DNA of 63,539 nucleotides from CAYZZU01 sp964483105 (GCA_964483105.1 CAYZZU010000014.1:1-63539); one strand, 5' to 3'; numbered from the stretch's first letter, positions 36,301-44,717 are shown. A program made the numbers and translations. The notes: generated by a model from the sequence alone, not told the origin.

Positions 36301-36351
36301 CAGGAACAGGATGGAACGGTGATGTCGCTGCATCCATTCGGTACCATTCAC
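33301..36351 (-). CDS. RND efflux permease, second system
   Basis: This 1016-residue inner-membrane pump has D399-D400 in TM4 (GLIIDDMIVMEE). The TM10 position reads GIVTETAIFYLSEY, without the usual Lys. It is only distantly like the first permease at 15305-18343, so this is a separate pump and not a recent duplicate. Its start overlaps the adaptor stop by four bases. No TolC-family gene follows; the dispersed repeat A begins right after the stop. The pump may borrow the channel at 12792-14180. Confidence 0.92.
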   Translation of the reverse strand: MNGTEWMQRHHRSILFLIAVLAIGGMVAAFKLPVALFPRVNFPRVVISLEAGDRPAERMTVEVTRPVEEAVRAVPGVREIRSTTTRGSADISINFDWGENMVAAMLQVESKINQVLASLPAGTTFSVKRMDPTVFPVLAYSLTSDTHSLVELREIALFQLRPLLTTVKGVARVGVQGGAAAEYQVVVDPARLDSLGLALEDVAQALSASNVLQAVGRLEDHYKLYLDISDTRLKNLDEIRNTIIRSGQNGLVRLDDIATVRMGVTPQWTRVTADGHDAVVLQVFQQPGGNTVRIAREVKQKLDGFRPHLPGGIRIANWYDQSTLILSSAASVRDAVLIGILFAVVILYLFLRNAKMTLVAAVMVPSILSATLLLLYVFHMRFNIMTLGGLAAAVGLIIDDMIVMEEQIVRRLRERGNNKSRNIMKAVEEITRPLAGSSASTTIIFAPLAFLGGVTGAFFKALSLSMASSLVVSFLVAWLGVPILAGHLLSGKDGEKEEGGRISRFCYAGYQKAMEPLLKRPILVLFGLLALIATGWFSYQRLGSGFMPHMDEGGFILDYRAPSGTSLSETDRLLRRVETILRTTPEVKTYSRRTGLQLGGSLTEANEGDFFVRLQPPPRRSIEAIMDDVRTRVEREVPGLEIEMAQLMEDLIGDLTSVPQPIEIKIFADDEHVLRRSGPRVAALIKTIPGVVDVKDGIVPAGDALMIHLDRDRAALEGVDPEAVTRMLSHYMSGVVTTEIRQGPKMMGVRVWIPGKLRATAKDMEALRIRSRDGHIFPLKRIAQVEVVTGQPQIMRDDLKRMIAVTGRISGRDMGSVIRDIKKTLSAAPGLFPKGVYYQLGGLYRQQRIAFSGLVNVFVSAVVLVFLLLVFLYESFRMAGAVMANTLLALSAVFFGLWVTGSKINISSMMGMIMIVGIVTETAIFYLSEYRSLPRGVPMEEALIQAGRNRMRPIAMTTVAAILALMPLGLGIGQGAAMLKPLAIAIISGLMIQMVLVLVILPVFVRILGCSEDPAR

Positions 36352-37460
36352 GGCCTTCCCTCCACCCTGACCGCCATGCCGTCCTTCAATTCGTAATTCC
36401 CAAGGGTTACGACAAGACCGCCCGGGGCAAGGTCCTTTGCCATGATCTCGATTTCGTCCCCGTTTTCCAGGCCGACGGAAACCTGGTGTTTTACGGCCCG
36501 GTGATTCGCCACCGTGAACAGAAAGGATTGATCCCCTTCTCTGAGGACCGCGCTGCGGGGTACGACAAGCCCCTCCTCTGTTTTCATTCTGATCCGGCCC
36601 CGTACATATTCATTCAACAAAAGGGGCGAAGACGGGGGAACGGTTACAAAGACATCCAGCAAACGGGTGGAGGGGTTGATGATTCTGGAAACCGATCGCA
36701 CCGTCCCGGATATCTCATGGATCCCCGGCCTGTTCACCGGTGTGATCACGACGGGATACCCAGGATGAATGAAGGGAAAGTCCTCCGGTTCTCCTCCCAA
36801 CCTCACTTCAACCGCACCCCGTGGTGTCACTTCCAGGATGGACGCTCCGGCAGAAAGCCGGTCTCCACTTTTAACGAGAACATGGGAAACAATACCGTCT
36901 GCAGGAGAGTGTATGACGACCCGTTCTGCGATCCCCCTCTTCTCGAGACTCTTCAAGCGGAACTTTGCCTCCTCGAAGGCCTGTCTTGCATGGATCAGAT
37001 CCTCACGCGTCGCGAGTTTGAGCCGGACCTGTTCTTCGGTTTTTTGAAGAAGTTTCTCGGCGGTTTTGTATGCCGCCCCGGCTGTTTTTATCCCGAGCAT
37101 TTCACCGGGGCTCGGGCGTACCTCAAAAAGGTTTTCGCCCCGTAAAATCCGCCGCCCCTCCCGGACATAAATGGCCAGGATCTCGGCCTTGAACGGAACG
37201 GACAGGATTCGGACCCCAGCGGGCGCCGGGAGAACCGTACCGTATGCCGCGATCTCCCTGGAGATCTGTTTCCTCCGGACAGGGACGGTTTGAACAATAG
37301 CCAGGGGGGTATCCGGAGTGGATACGGCCTGGGCGGATCCGGACGCATCGGACGCCATGGTTTCGTGCCCCCGAAGAGCGAAACCTCCGGCAATTCCAAC
37401 CAAAGCGGTCAGGAAAAGGATGCCGATCTTCGTAACCAACTTTCCAGAGATCTTTTTCAT
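36348..37460 (-). CDS. RND membrane-fusion (adaptor) protein, second system
   Basis: This adaptor (370 residues) has an N-terminal anchor or signal (about 10-28), a lipoyl half (ILSVPFKAEILAIYVREGRRI), a helical hairpin, the second lipoyl half (VIHSPADGIVSHVLVKSGDRL) and a C-terminal barrel and membrane-proximal region. It is the first gene of a two-gene minus-strand operon with the permease. The ATG at 37460 is preceded by AAGGAAC. Confidence 0.9.
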   Translation of the reverse strand: MKKISGKLVTKIGILFLTALVGIAGGFALRGHETMASDASGSAQAVSTPDTPLAIVQTVPVRRKQISREIAAYGTVLPAPAGVRILSVPFKAEILAIYVREGRRILRGENLFEVRPSPGEMLGIKTAGAAYKTAEKLLQKTEEQVRLKLATREDLIHARQAFEEAKFRLKSLEKRGIAERVVIHSPADGIVSHVLVKSGDRLSAGASILEVTPRGAVEVRLGGEPEDFPFIHPGYPVVITPVNRPGIHEISGTVRSVSRIINPSTRLLDVFVTVPPSSPLLLNEYVRGRIRMKTEEGLVVPRSAVLREGDQSFLFTVANHRAVKHQVSVGLENGDEIEIMAKDLAPGGLVVTLGNYELKDGMAVRVEGRP

Positions 37461-37786
37461 TTGTTCCTTCCGCCGCCCGGATCCCGGCTCCGGATTGTCT
37501 CCGCCGGTTGAAGAATACCGGCGATCTGCAATCAGGCCTCGGAGACTCGAGCCGTCTTCCTTCTTGTCTTATACAAAACAACCGTCTCTTTGATCTTTTT
37601 CAGGATAAAGCAGGGGTGTGATTTCGACATAACCGGAAAATTACTGTTTGGTTAACTATGGGGCCTTTTTCGAAATGTTTGCTTCATGGCGTGCGGCAGT
37701 TGCCCGGTGAAGTGCCGTGCTTGACCCCGTTCGTCCGGTGCAGTACATTCGGAAGGTGTGGCACGGAAACGGGAGGTCGGCACGGC
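37461..37786. promoter_or_regulatory. divergent promoter region, RND2 and ugpQ-glpD
   Basis: There is no gene in this gap. For the plus strand, TTGACC (37721-37726), a 17-base spacer and TACATT (37744-37749) make a good promoter 38 bases before ugpQ. An in-frame extension of ugpQ to 37658 is rejected because it crosses this promoter. No clear promoter was found for the minus-strand adaptor gene. Confidence 0.5.
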
Positions 37787-38500
37787 ATGACGGAACCGCA
37801 GGAGTCCAGGATGCTCGTTTTCGCTCACCGGGGGGCGAGCGGACACGAGCCGGAGAACACCCTCCGGGCCATTCGGAGGGCTCTTGCCCTCGGTGCGGAG
37901 TGGGTGGAGGTCGATGTCCATGCCGTGGAGGGCCGGCTGGTGGTGATCCATGACGACCGTCTCGAACGCACGACCAACGGCACGGGACGAGTGATGGAAA
38001 GGCCTCTCTCCTATCTCCGTTCACTCGACGCGGGCCGCGGGGAGAGGATTCCTCTGTTCGGGGAGGTCTTCGATCTCCTTGGGGAGAAGGCCGGGATCAA
38101 CGTGGAGCTGAAGGGACCCGGCACGGTCCCGATCATGGTCGATTTTCTTCGCGAGCGGGTCGAGAGGGAGGGGCTCCGCCTGGAACGGGTGATTGTCTCC
38201 TCTCTGAATCCGGAGTATCTGAGGCAATGCAGGAAGCTCGATCCACGGATTCGTATCGGGGCGCTCTTTGACGGAAGGCTGGACGAGGCCCTTTCGCGGG
38301 CCTGTGAGATCGGGGCCGGATCGATTCATGTCCCTCTTCCCCGCGTCACCCGTTTCTTTGTCGGCGAGGCGCACCGGCGCGGGTTGCGGGTCCATGTCTT
38401 TACCGTGAACAATCTGGAAGACGTCGCCCGGATGAAGGCCATCGGGGTCGACGGGATTTTCACGGATTACCCCGGCCGTATCCTCCGGGCGGGTCTGTGA
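37787..38500 (+). CDS. ugpQ: glycerophosphodiester phosphodiesterase
   Basis: UgpQ hydrolyses glycerophosphodiesters to glycerol-3-phosphate and an alcohol. The 237-residue TIM-barrel has the GDPD signature: HRG at 14-16 (catalytic H14), metal ligands E41 and D43 in EWVEVDVH, and catalytic H55 in VIHDDRLERTTNG. No signal peptide is seen, so it acts in the cytoplasm. The ATG follows GGGAGG by eight bases. It overlaps glpD, which would consume its product. Confidence 0.94.
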   Translation: MTEPQESRMLVFAHRGASGHEPENTLRAIRRALALGAEWVEVDVHAVEGRLVVIHDDRLERTTNGTGRVMERPLSYLRSLDAGRGERIPLFGEVFDLLGEKAGINVELKGPGTVPIMVDFLRERVEREGLRLERVIVSSLNPEYLRQCRKLDPRIRIGALFDGRLDEALSRACEIGAGSIHVPLPRVTRFFVGEAHRRGLRVHVFTVNNLEDVARMKAIGVDGIFTDYPGRILRAGL

Positions 38501-40224
38501 ACCTCGTGCCGGGGAGAAAATTGAGAAGGGAGGGCGGGATCGAGAACGTGAATCTTTTTTCAACAAGGGAGGAGCTTTTAGCCTCTCTCAGAAAACGCCC
38601 CACCTGCGACATCCTGATCGTGGGCGGCGGCATCCACGGAGCCGCCTTCGCGAGGCTTTCCGCCCTGAACGGTCTTTCCACGATCCTGCTGGAACGGGAC
38701 GATTACGCATCAGCGACATCGAGCCGTTCCTCCAAGATGGCCCACGGCGGGCTCCGTTACCTCGAAATGTTCGACTTCAAACAGGTCTTCGAAGGGATCC
38801 GGGCGCGTGAGGATCTCTTCGGGGCCGCGCCCCATATCGTTCACCCGCATCCGTTTCTCATCCCGGTTCCGAAGGATGCCCCCTTCTTCCGGTGGAAACT
38901 GGCCGCCGGGCTTTCCCTCTATGACCTCTTCGTCCGGAAGAAGGAACGGCGGCACCGGTGGCTCCGGACCGGAGAGGCAGGGATCCCGTCCCGCTTCAGG
39001 GAGGAGCAGAAAGGGTACTTCCTCTATTACGACGGGCTCATGAGCGACGTCCGGCTGGTCCTGGAGAACATCCTTGCGGCCAGGGGGGCCGGGGCGAGAT
39101 GCCTGAATTACGCGAGGGTCGAGACGATACGGCGGATCGGCGGGGGAAAGGTCCGGGTCGAATGGTCCGACCTTGCGGGTGGGGAACGACTGGAAACCGA
39201 GGCCAGGACCGTTGTGAACTGCGCCGGACCCTGGGTCGCGGAGTTGGGAAGAGAATCCGCCTTCCTGTCGGAAAGAATCCGGTACAGCCAGGGCGCGCAT
39301 CTTCTCTTCCACCGGCCATGGGACGGCCCCGCCCTCTTTCTCCCGATGGAGGGAAAGAGCCGTTACTACTTCGTCTGGCCCCATTTCTCCGGGGCCATGG
39401 TGGGGACCACGGAAAGGGAGATCGCCGGACCCGTGATGCAGGATCCCGTCCCCTTCCCGGATGAAATAGACGAGATCCTGGCCCGCATTGACAAGGACCT
39501 TCCGGGGAGCGGGCTTGACCGCTCGACTCTCCACTATGCCTTCGCCGGTGTCCGGACGCTTCCCCTGCGCGGAAGCCGGAGTGGGACGGCGAGGCTGTCG
39601 CGGCGCCATATCTGGAACCGCTCAGGCAGGGTCTTCACATTGATCGGGGGAAAATTCACCACCGCGGCCTGGACCGTCTATGAAGGGCTGAACCGGCTTT
39701 GCGGGGTCCTGGAGACGCGGATAAAACCGGAACGGTTCCGAGAGACAAGGCTGCCCGGCGCCGTCGGGCTGGAGGAGACCGCCGCGATCTTCCGGGAGGA
39801 AGGAAGGCGGCGGGGGATCGATTCTTCCCTGCTCGACCGAACCCTTTCCCGCTTGGGCTCCCGTGCCGGGCTTCTTCTCCGCAGGAAGGGTTGGATGGAA
39901 CCGATCGAGGGGGGGCTTCTCCGCGGCGAGGTGGAACTCGCGCTCGAAGGGGAGCAGGCCGAAACCCTGGAGGACCTGATGCGCAGGCGGCTTGAACTGG
40001 AATACCTGGAGACGCACGGGTTTTCCTCCCTTCCCGCCATCCTGCGGATCCTTGCGGAAAGGCGCCCCCGGCTCAACGTCTGTGATGAAGAACAGTGCTA
40101 CCGCGACCGCCTGGACCGTATCCGTGAATTGATCGGCATCACGCCGCTCCCGGACCGGGAGACGACCGCTTCCGGACGGAGCCAGGATCCATCATCCTCT
40201 TCTACTCCGAATGAAATAAAATAA
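38497..40224 (+). CDS. glpD: glycerol-3-phosphate dehydrogenase (FAD)
   Basis: GlpD oxidises glycerol-3-phosphate to dihydroxyacetone phosphate and passes electrons to quinone at the membrane. The 575-residue form shown has the FAD motif GGGIHG (43-48), the ATSSRSSKMAHGGLRYLE block, NCAGPWV and the C-terminal helical domain. The GTG at 38497 overlaps the ugpQ stop; a GTG at 38548 (VNLFSTREELL) gives a more typical length and cannot be excluded. It is part of the ugpQ-glpD operon and complements glpK. Confidence 0.93.
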   Translation: MNLVPGRKLRREGGIENVNLFSTREELLASLRKRPTCDILIVGGGIHGAAFARLSALNGLSTILLERDDYASATSSRSSKMAHGGLRYLEMFDFKQVFEGIRAREDLFGAAPHIVHPHPFLIPVPKDAPFFRWKLAAGLSLYDLFVRKKERRHRWLRTGEAGIPSRFREEQKGYFLYYDGLMSDVRLVLENILAARGAGARCLNYARVETIRRIGGGKVRVEWSDLAGGERLETEARTVVNCAGPWVAELGRESAFLSERIRYSQGAHLLFHRPWDGPALFLPMEGKSRYYFVWPHFSGAMVGTTEREIAGPVMQDPVPFPDEIDEILARIDKDLPGSGLDRSTLHYAFAGVRTLPLRGSRSGTARLSRRHIWNRSGRVFTLIGGKFTTAAWTVYEGLNRLCGVLETRIKPERFRETRLPGAVGLEETAAIFREEGRRRGIDSSLLDRTLSRLGSRAGLLLRRKGWMEPIEGGLLRGEVELALEGEQAETLEDLMRRRLELEYLETHGFSSLPAILRILAERRPRLNVCDEEQCYRDRLDRIRELIGITPLPDRETTASGRSQDPSSSSTPNEIK

Positions 40225-40262
40225 TCCATTCCGATTGTTTTCCTCTTCATGTTCGTTTTTTG

Positions 40263-40322
40263 TTGACAATGATTTTCATTTTCACCATAATCCACCCGTT
40301 TATGAGAATGATTCTCATTTTC
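40263..40322 (+). promoter_or_regulatory. promoter with two Fur boxes
   Basis: TTGACA (40263-40268) and CATAAT (40286-40291) are 17 bases apart. Two 19-base Fur-box matches cover and follow them: GACAATGATTTTCATTTTC (40265-40283) and GAGAATGATTCTCATTTTC (40304-40322), both close to GATAATGATAATCATTATC. Fur-Fe(II) bound here would block the promoter, so the porin operon is expected to be induced by iron starvation. Confidence 0.85.
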
Positions 40323-40376
40323 TTCTTCTCTATATGGATGCCTGATGAGTGATTTTACGGAAAAAGGAGGTTTGTT

Positions 40377-41642
40377 ATGGAAAAAGGGGTGATCCTCTGG
40401 TTGGCGATTTTTCTCTTTTTCTTTTCGGTTCCGGTCCATGCGGACCGGATCGATGACCTGGAGAAGAGGATTCAGCAACTCCAGGGGGAGTTGGAACGGC
40501 TCAAAGAGGAAAAGAACCGGGATTTTCAGGATCAACAGGACCGAATCAGCCGAATTCAGGAGAAGCTCGACTCCGGCGGTTTATTTTCCGGGACCGATAT
40601 CGGAGGCTATATGGAGCTTCATTATAATGACACAATCAACGGAAACAACAGCGGCCTGGATGAAACCCTCGATTTCCACCGCTTCGTCCTCTTCTTCAAC
40701 CATGAACTGACGGACTGGATCCAGTTCTATTCCGAATTGGAAATTGAGCACGCGTTCGTCGAAGGGAACGGGAAAAGCGGGGAGATTGAACTGGAGCAGG
40801 CCTATCTCGATTTCCTGACGGGGAAACACCTGAATTACCGGGCCGGTATTCTTCTCACTCCGCTCGGAATCATCAACCAGTACCATGAGCCACCCACCTT
40901 CAACGGTGTGGAAAGGCCCTTCGTGGATACAGTCATTATTCCCACCACATGGAGTGAATCCGGCGTGGGGGTCTTCGGGAATCTGTCCCACGGTTTTTCC
41001 TATCAGTTGAATGTGATGGGTGGACTGAAAGCGGAGAAATTCTCCGCGAAGAAGGGGATCCGGGGAGGCAGGCAGAAGGCCTTCAAAACCAATGTTGAGG
41101 ATCTGGCCCTTGTGGGAAGGCTGGATTACAAAGGGGTACCCGGTCTGGCGTTGGGGGCTTCCTATTACCGGGGGGATTCGGCCCAGGATCTCTTGATTGA
41201 TTCCGGTGTCCGGGTGGACATCCTGGAGGCGGATTTCAAGTACAGCATCGCGAATCTTGATTTACGGGGTGAGCTGGCCCAGGTGCGAATCGGCGATGCC
41301 GCGAGGCTCAATACCGTCCTGGGAAAAACCTCCGGGAAGGACGCCATCGCCAGCGATCTCTTCGGTTGGTACGTGGAGGGAGCCTACCATTTTCTCCCCC
41401 TGATTCAGGTGGAGACGTCACAGGATGTCGCCCTGTTCCTGCGTTATGAAGATTACGATACGCAGAAAGAGATGCCTTCCGGTTTCACCGCGAATCCGGC
41501 CTATGACCGAAAGGCCTGGACGGTTGGACTGACCTACCGGCCCATCGATAATCTGGCCATCAAGATGGATTACCAGGACCTCAGCAACAAGGCCGGAACG
41601 GCCGGGGATCTCATCAACCTGGGGATTGGATGGCAGTTTTGA
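40377..41642 (+). CDS. iron-regulated outer-membrane porin
   Basis: This 421-residue protein has a signal peptide ending near HA-DR, a short periplasmic coiled coil (RIDDLEKRIQQLQGELERL), and beta-strand-rich sequence ending in the aromatic terminal residue of an outer-membrane barrel (IGWQF). It resembles the porin O/P class with an N-terminal coiled coil. No TonB box or plug domain is visible, so it is not a TonB receptor. The AAAAAGGAGG site and the Fur-controlled promoter sit just upstream. The transported solute is unknown; a ferrous or chelated iron role is inferred from regulation only. Confidence 0.85.
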   Translation: MEKGVILWLAIFLFFFSVPVHADRIDDLEKRIQQLQGELERLKEEKNRDFQDQQDRISRIQEKLDSGGLFSGTDIGGYMELHYNDTINGNNSGLDETLDFHRFVLFFNHELTDWIQFYSELEIEHAFVEGNGKSGEIELEQAYLDFLTGKHLNYRAGILLTPLGIINQYHEPPTFNGVERPFVDTVIIPTTWSESGVGVFGNLSHGFSYQLNVMGGLKAEKFSAKKGIRGGRQKAFKTNVEDLALVGRLDYKGVPGLALGASYYRGDSAQDLLIDSGVRVDILEADFKYSIANLDLRGELAQVRIGDAARLNTVLGKTSGKDAIASDLFGWYVEGAYHFLPLIQVETSQDVALFLRYEDYDTQKEMPSGFTANPAYDRKAWTVGLTYRPIDNLAIKMDYQDLSNKAGTAGDLINLGIGWQF

Positions 41643-41654
41643 AGGATCAAAAAG

Positions 41655-42230
41655 ATGCAACGGTTACTACGACTCCTGATCGCCACCTTCTACCTCGTCG
41701 CGGTCACCCCGGGCCTCCCACACGCGGAGGCCGGGGTCTACCTGACCCCCGGGGAGGCACTGAATCGCGTTTTTCCGGGTGCGGAACGGATCCGGACCGT
41801 TGTCCTCCGTCTGAATCCGGAACAGCGGAAAAGGATCGAAAAGCATGCGAGGGCGCGCGTTTCCTTCACCAGGATGGATGTCCATATCGGAATTTTTGAG
41901 GGCAAACCGATAGGGTACGCCATGGTCCATGATGTCAAAGGGAAATCCCGCCCCATCACCTTCATGGTGCTGATTACCCCCCGGGGTCGGGTGAGACAGG
42001 TAGAGGTGCTGGCCTATCGGGAGTCCCACGGAGGCGAGATCCGGTATCCGTCCTTTCTCAGGCAGTTCGTCGGGAAGAGTCTCCTCGATCCGATCCGGAA
42101 CAGGAGGGACATCCGGAATATCAGTGGAGCTACGATCTCCTGCCGGGCCATATCGGACGGTGTGAGAACTCTCCTCTCCCTGTGGGAGGAGTTTTACGGA
42201 AAAGAGGAACGGCATGAAAGCGATGAATAA
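41655..42230 (+). CDS. exported FMN-binding domain protein
   Basis: This 191-residue protein has an N-terminal signal (to about residue 25) and a C-terminal FMN-binding domain of RnfG/NqrC type. The signature SGATIS (157-162) is where ApbE covalently links FMN to the final Thr/Ser; here that residue would be S162, whereas Thr is more common. It is 12 bases after the porin and overlaps the next membrane gene by 17 bases. A periplasmic electron-transfer role, for example ferric reduction, fits the Fur control but is inference. No apbE was seen in the window. Confidence 0.82.
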   Translation: MQRLLRLLIATFYLVAVTPGLPHAEAGVYLTPGEALNRVFPGAERIRTVVLRLNPEQRKRIEKHARARVSFTRMDVHIGIFEGKPIGYAMVHDVKGKSRPITFMVLITPRGRVRQVEVLAYRESHGGEIRYPSFLRQFVGKSLLDPIRNRRDIRNISGATISCRAISDGVRTLLSLWEEFYGKEERHESDE

Positions 42231-42726
42231 AACGAATGGGAACAGTCAAGCGCTCAGGATGGCGGCCCTCCTCCTTCTATTCTTCCTCTTTCTGGGGGTT
42301 CTTTTCTCGATCCTGTACGGTATCCTCCGTGTCGGTGCTTCACCGGAGACGGTGTCAACCTATTACAACGGCTCAAAGGCTGCCCTGGCCTATCCGAAAG
42401 AACTGCCGGAACTGATGGCCTCCACCCATATCCATCTCTTTATGATTCCACTGATCTTCTATGTCCTCTGCCATCTCTTTGCCCAGACCCCCCTTCCCGC
42501 GGCATGGAAAGCCGCCGTGATCGGGCTGACTTATGTGAATATCACCGGATTTCTTGCCGCTCCCTACCTGGTTCGATTCGTTTCCCCCGGTTTCGCGCTG
42601 TTTTTCCCCCTCCACGAGGGTTTGTTTGTCATCACCGCCGCTATCCTTGTCTACTTTCCGATCCGGGAGATTCTCCACAGACGACATACAAACACGACGA
42701 CATCTCATGAAGAAACCTTTCGTTAA
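42214..42726 (+). CDS. four-helix membrane protein of the Fur operon
   Basis: This 170-residue protein has about four membrane helices (roughly 15-40, 70-90, 97-120, 127-150). Histidines sit within or at the ends of helices (H72, H74, H87 and H134), in positions that could bind haem or metal. I do not recognise a named family. The overlap with the FMN-binding gene suggests the two work together, with this protein possibly passing electrons from the membrane to the periplasmic flavin. Last gene of the Fur-controlled operon. Confidence 0.78.
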   Translation: MKAMNKTNGNSQALRMAALLLLFFLFLGVLFSILYGILRVGASPETVSTYYNGSKAALAYPKELPELMASTHIHLFMIPLIFYVLCHLFAQTPLPAAWKAAVIGLTYVNITGFLAAPYLVRFVSPGFALFFPLHEGLFVITAAILVYFPIREILHRRHTNTTTSHEETFR

Positions 42727-42774
42727 ACCCGCATGTGTCAATTTGCAGACCATAAAAATCCGGCACTTTTTTTA

Positions 42775-42803
42775 TTGCGATCTTGAGTATTCTTGATTAT
42801 AAT
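42775..42803 (+). promoter_or_regulatory. sigma70 promoter before the riboswitch
   Basis: TTGCGA (42775-42780), a 17-base spacer and a perfect TATAAT (42798-42803) place a transcription start near 42810, just upstream of the structured leader and about 200 bases before the REC-GAF gene. Confidence 0.7.
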
Positions 42804-42820
42804 TAAAGATAACTTTTAAC

Positions 42821-42893
42821 GAAAAAGGCAACCGGTACCGAAAGGGCCGGGCGCAAAATCAGCGACCCCCCGGGGTTGGCTGACTACCGAACG
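42821..42893 (+). ncRNA. candidate c-di-GMP-I (GEMM) riboswitch
   Basis: The leader contains the GEMM landmarks in order: GGCAACC, a stem CCGG/CCGG capped by a GAAA tetraloop (42832-42850), GGGCGCAAA, a second hairpin (TCAGC 42859-42863 with GCTGA 42879-42883, inner ACCC/GGGT), and the closing CTACCGA. This parallels GGCAAACC...CGAAAG...GGGACGCAAA...TTACCGA of the Vibrio Vc2 aptamer. The second stem has a very short loop, unlike most examples. No expression platform was resolved before the gene at 43008. Confidence 0.55.
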
Positions 42894-43007
42894 AAAAGTG
42901 AAAAATTCTTCGAAATCCGCCAATAGATCCTGCCTGCATGCCCACTCCAGAGAATGGCGCGGTTTCCTGTTCAAACGTCCCTCACATCGAACTGCTGGAG
43001 AGGTCAT

Positions 43008-44111
43008 ATGTCGGCTCCCGTAAAAATCCTGATAGTGGACGACGATCAGACGTTCCGTATGCTCTTAAGAGAGGCCCTGTCTGCTCCCCAGTATCTGACC
43101 GAAGAGGCCGTGGACGGAGTGGATGCGTTGAAAAAAGTCTCCCGGTTCCGTCCGGATCTGATCCTGCTGGATATCCAGATGCCGAGGATGGATGGAGTGA
43201 AAGTCTGCGAATACCTGAAACAGAAACCGGAAACCCGGGATATTCCGGTCATCATGCTGAGCGCCTACGGCACCCAGGAGAACTCCCTCCGGTGCCTGGA
43301 GGGGGGGCCGAACGATTTTATCCGAAAACCCTTCGAAACGAGCGATCTTCTTGCGCGCATTACCCGCCAACTGAAAATCCGGAAAAAGCTCGAACGCCTG
43401 GTCCGGGAGCGGGAAGATCTTCGCCTGATCCAGGAGATCCTCCACACCCTTTACGAAAAAGACTCCATGTACGAACTCCTCTATACCCTGGTCCGGAAGA
43501 TTTCGGAAATCATCCAGGTGGAACGTTGCTCATTCGTTCGGATCCGGGAAGACGGCAAAACGGGTGTGGTCGAAGCCTCCAGCGACGACCGAAAGATTCG
43601 GAACCTGGAAATCGATCTTGGAAAATATCCGGAGATTTTAGAGGTACAAAAAAACCGGGAGATACTGATTCTGCAGGATATTCTGAGCTCCCCCCTGATG
43701 ACTCCGGTGCGGGATCGTCTGAAAAACCTGAACTTCCGTTCCCTGGTGCTGGTGCCCGTGACGTCGGAAGGAAGAATCGCGGGGACCTTTCTTCTCCGTA
43801 TGGCCAGAGGGGGGGCTCCTTTTTCCGAACGGGAGATTTCTTTCCTCAAGACCATTGCCGAAGCCGCGCGACCCGTCATTCAGAATGCCCAGCGTTTTGA
43901 GGAAGTGGAAAACCGGCTCCTTACCGCGCCGGTTAAAGACCCCTCACCTCTGGATAGTCCGATCCAGTTTAATCTGCCTCCGGAAGATCAAAGCGGAAAA
44001 ATGCTCGATGAGGTGTTCCGGCTTCAGGGGGGTATACGTTATTTGAAAAAGCTCCGGGAGAAAACCCGGAACCAAAAACCTCTCCCGCCTCCGGGAAAGA
44101 AACAATCATAG
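43008..44111 (+). CDS. response regulator with GAF domain
   Basis: This 367-residue protein has a receiver domain (about 6-120; acidic pocket D11-D13, phospho-acceptor D55) and, after a helical linker, a GAF domain (about 155-305). The charged C-terminal tail has no recognisable DNA-binding, GGDEF, EAL or HD-GYP output. The ATG after GGAGAGG is used; an upstream ATG at 42954 gives a non-homologous leader. No partner kinase is adjacent. The preceding GEMM-like leader would tie its expression to cyclic dinucleotide levels. Confidence 0.87.
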   Translation: MSAPVKILIVDDDQTFRMLLREALSAPQYLTEEAVDGVDALKKVSRFRPDLILLDIQMPRMDGVKVCEYLKQKPETRDIPVIMLSAYGTQENSLRCLEGGPNDFIRKPFETSDLLARITRQLKIRKKLERLVREREDLRLIQEILHTLYEKDSMYELLYTLVRKISEIIQVERCSFVRIREDGKTGVVEASSDDRKIRNLEIDLGKYPEILEVQKNREILILQDILSSPLMTPVRDRLKNLNFRSLVLVPVTSEGRIAGTFLLRMARGGAPFSEREISFLKTIAEAARPVIQNAQRFEEVENRLLTAPVKDPSPLDSPIQFNLPPEDQSGKMLDEVFRLQGGIRYLKKLREKTRNQKPLPPPGKKQS

Positions 44112-44150
44112 CCGCCTTCAATTTGCGCCTTCCCCCCCCGGAACTTTTTC

Positions 44151-44179
44151 TTGACTTCAGGTAGCACAATTATTATTAT
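44151..44179 (+). promoter_or_regulatory. sigma70 promoter of nikR
   Basis: TTGACT (44151-44156), a 17-base spacer and TATTAT (44174-44179) lie 35 bases before the nikR ATG. The AT-rich -10 region could also hold a NikR site, but no clear symmetric operator was found. Confidence 0.65.
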
Positions 44180-44213
44180 CATAACACCATTAACGCTGAC
44201 GCGGGGAAACGGC

Positions 44214-44633
44214 ATGTCGAAGATTCTTCGTTTCGGGATTTCCATCGAAAGCGTACTTTTGAAAAGCTTTGATCGTCTCATTGCCCGGAAAGGTTACCAT
44301 AACCGTTCCGAAGCGATCCGGGATCTGATACGGGACCGCCTGGTCCGGGAAGAGTGGAGAGTCGGAGAAAAGGAGATGGTGGGGACCATTACCCTGGTCT
44401 ACGATCATCATACCCGGGAACTTCCGGACCATCTGACTCATCTGCAACACAACCATTACAAGCTGATTATATCGAGTCTGCATGTTCACATGGACGTCCA
44501 TAACTGCCTGGAGGTTCTGGTGGTGAAAGGAAAGGCAAACCAGATCCGGAAACTTGCGGACCATCTGATTGGAACCCGGGGCGTCAAGCACGGAAAACTC
44601 ACTCTGACCACGGAAGGGAAATCCCTGCGGTAA
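44214..44633 (+). CDS. nikR: nickel-responsive regulator NikR
   Basis: NikR is a Ni(II)-dependent ribbon-helix-helix repressor of nickel uptake. The 139-residue protein has the RHH domain (1-50, RFGISIESVLLKSFDRLI) and an ACT-like metal domain with the four square-planar Ni ligands H79, H90, H92 and C98 (QHNH, LHVHMDVHNCLE). All are conserved. It heads the nickel module: porin, NikM, NikN, NikQ, NikO downstream on the same strand. Confidence 0.96.
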   Translation: MSKILRFGISIESVLLKSFDRLIARKGYHNRSEAIRDLIRDRLVREEWRVGEKEMVGTITLVYDHHTRELPDHLTHLQHNHYKLIISSLHVHMDVHNCLEVLVVKGKANQIRKLADHLIGTRGVKHGKLTLTTEGKSLR

Positions 44634-44717
44634 GCGGGCCATCCTGCTACCTGCTCCTCCCACCGGAAGGAAAGGTCCGGTTGAAGCCAATAAACGTATG
44701 ACCCGAAAGGAGGGATT

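Noticed and set aside
44690..44705. GTATGA as a NikR operator before the nickel porin
   Set aside because: Only one half-site is present; the TCATAC partner at the expected distance is absent.
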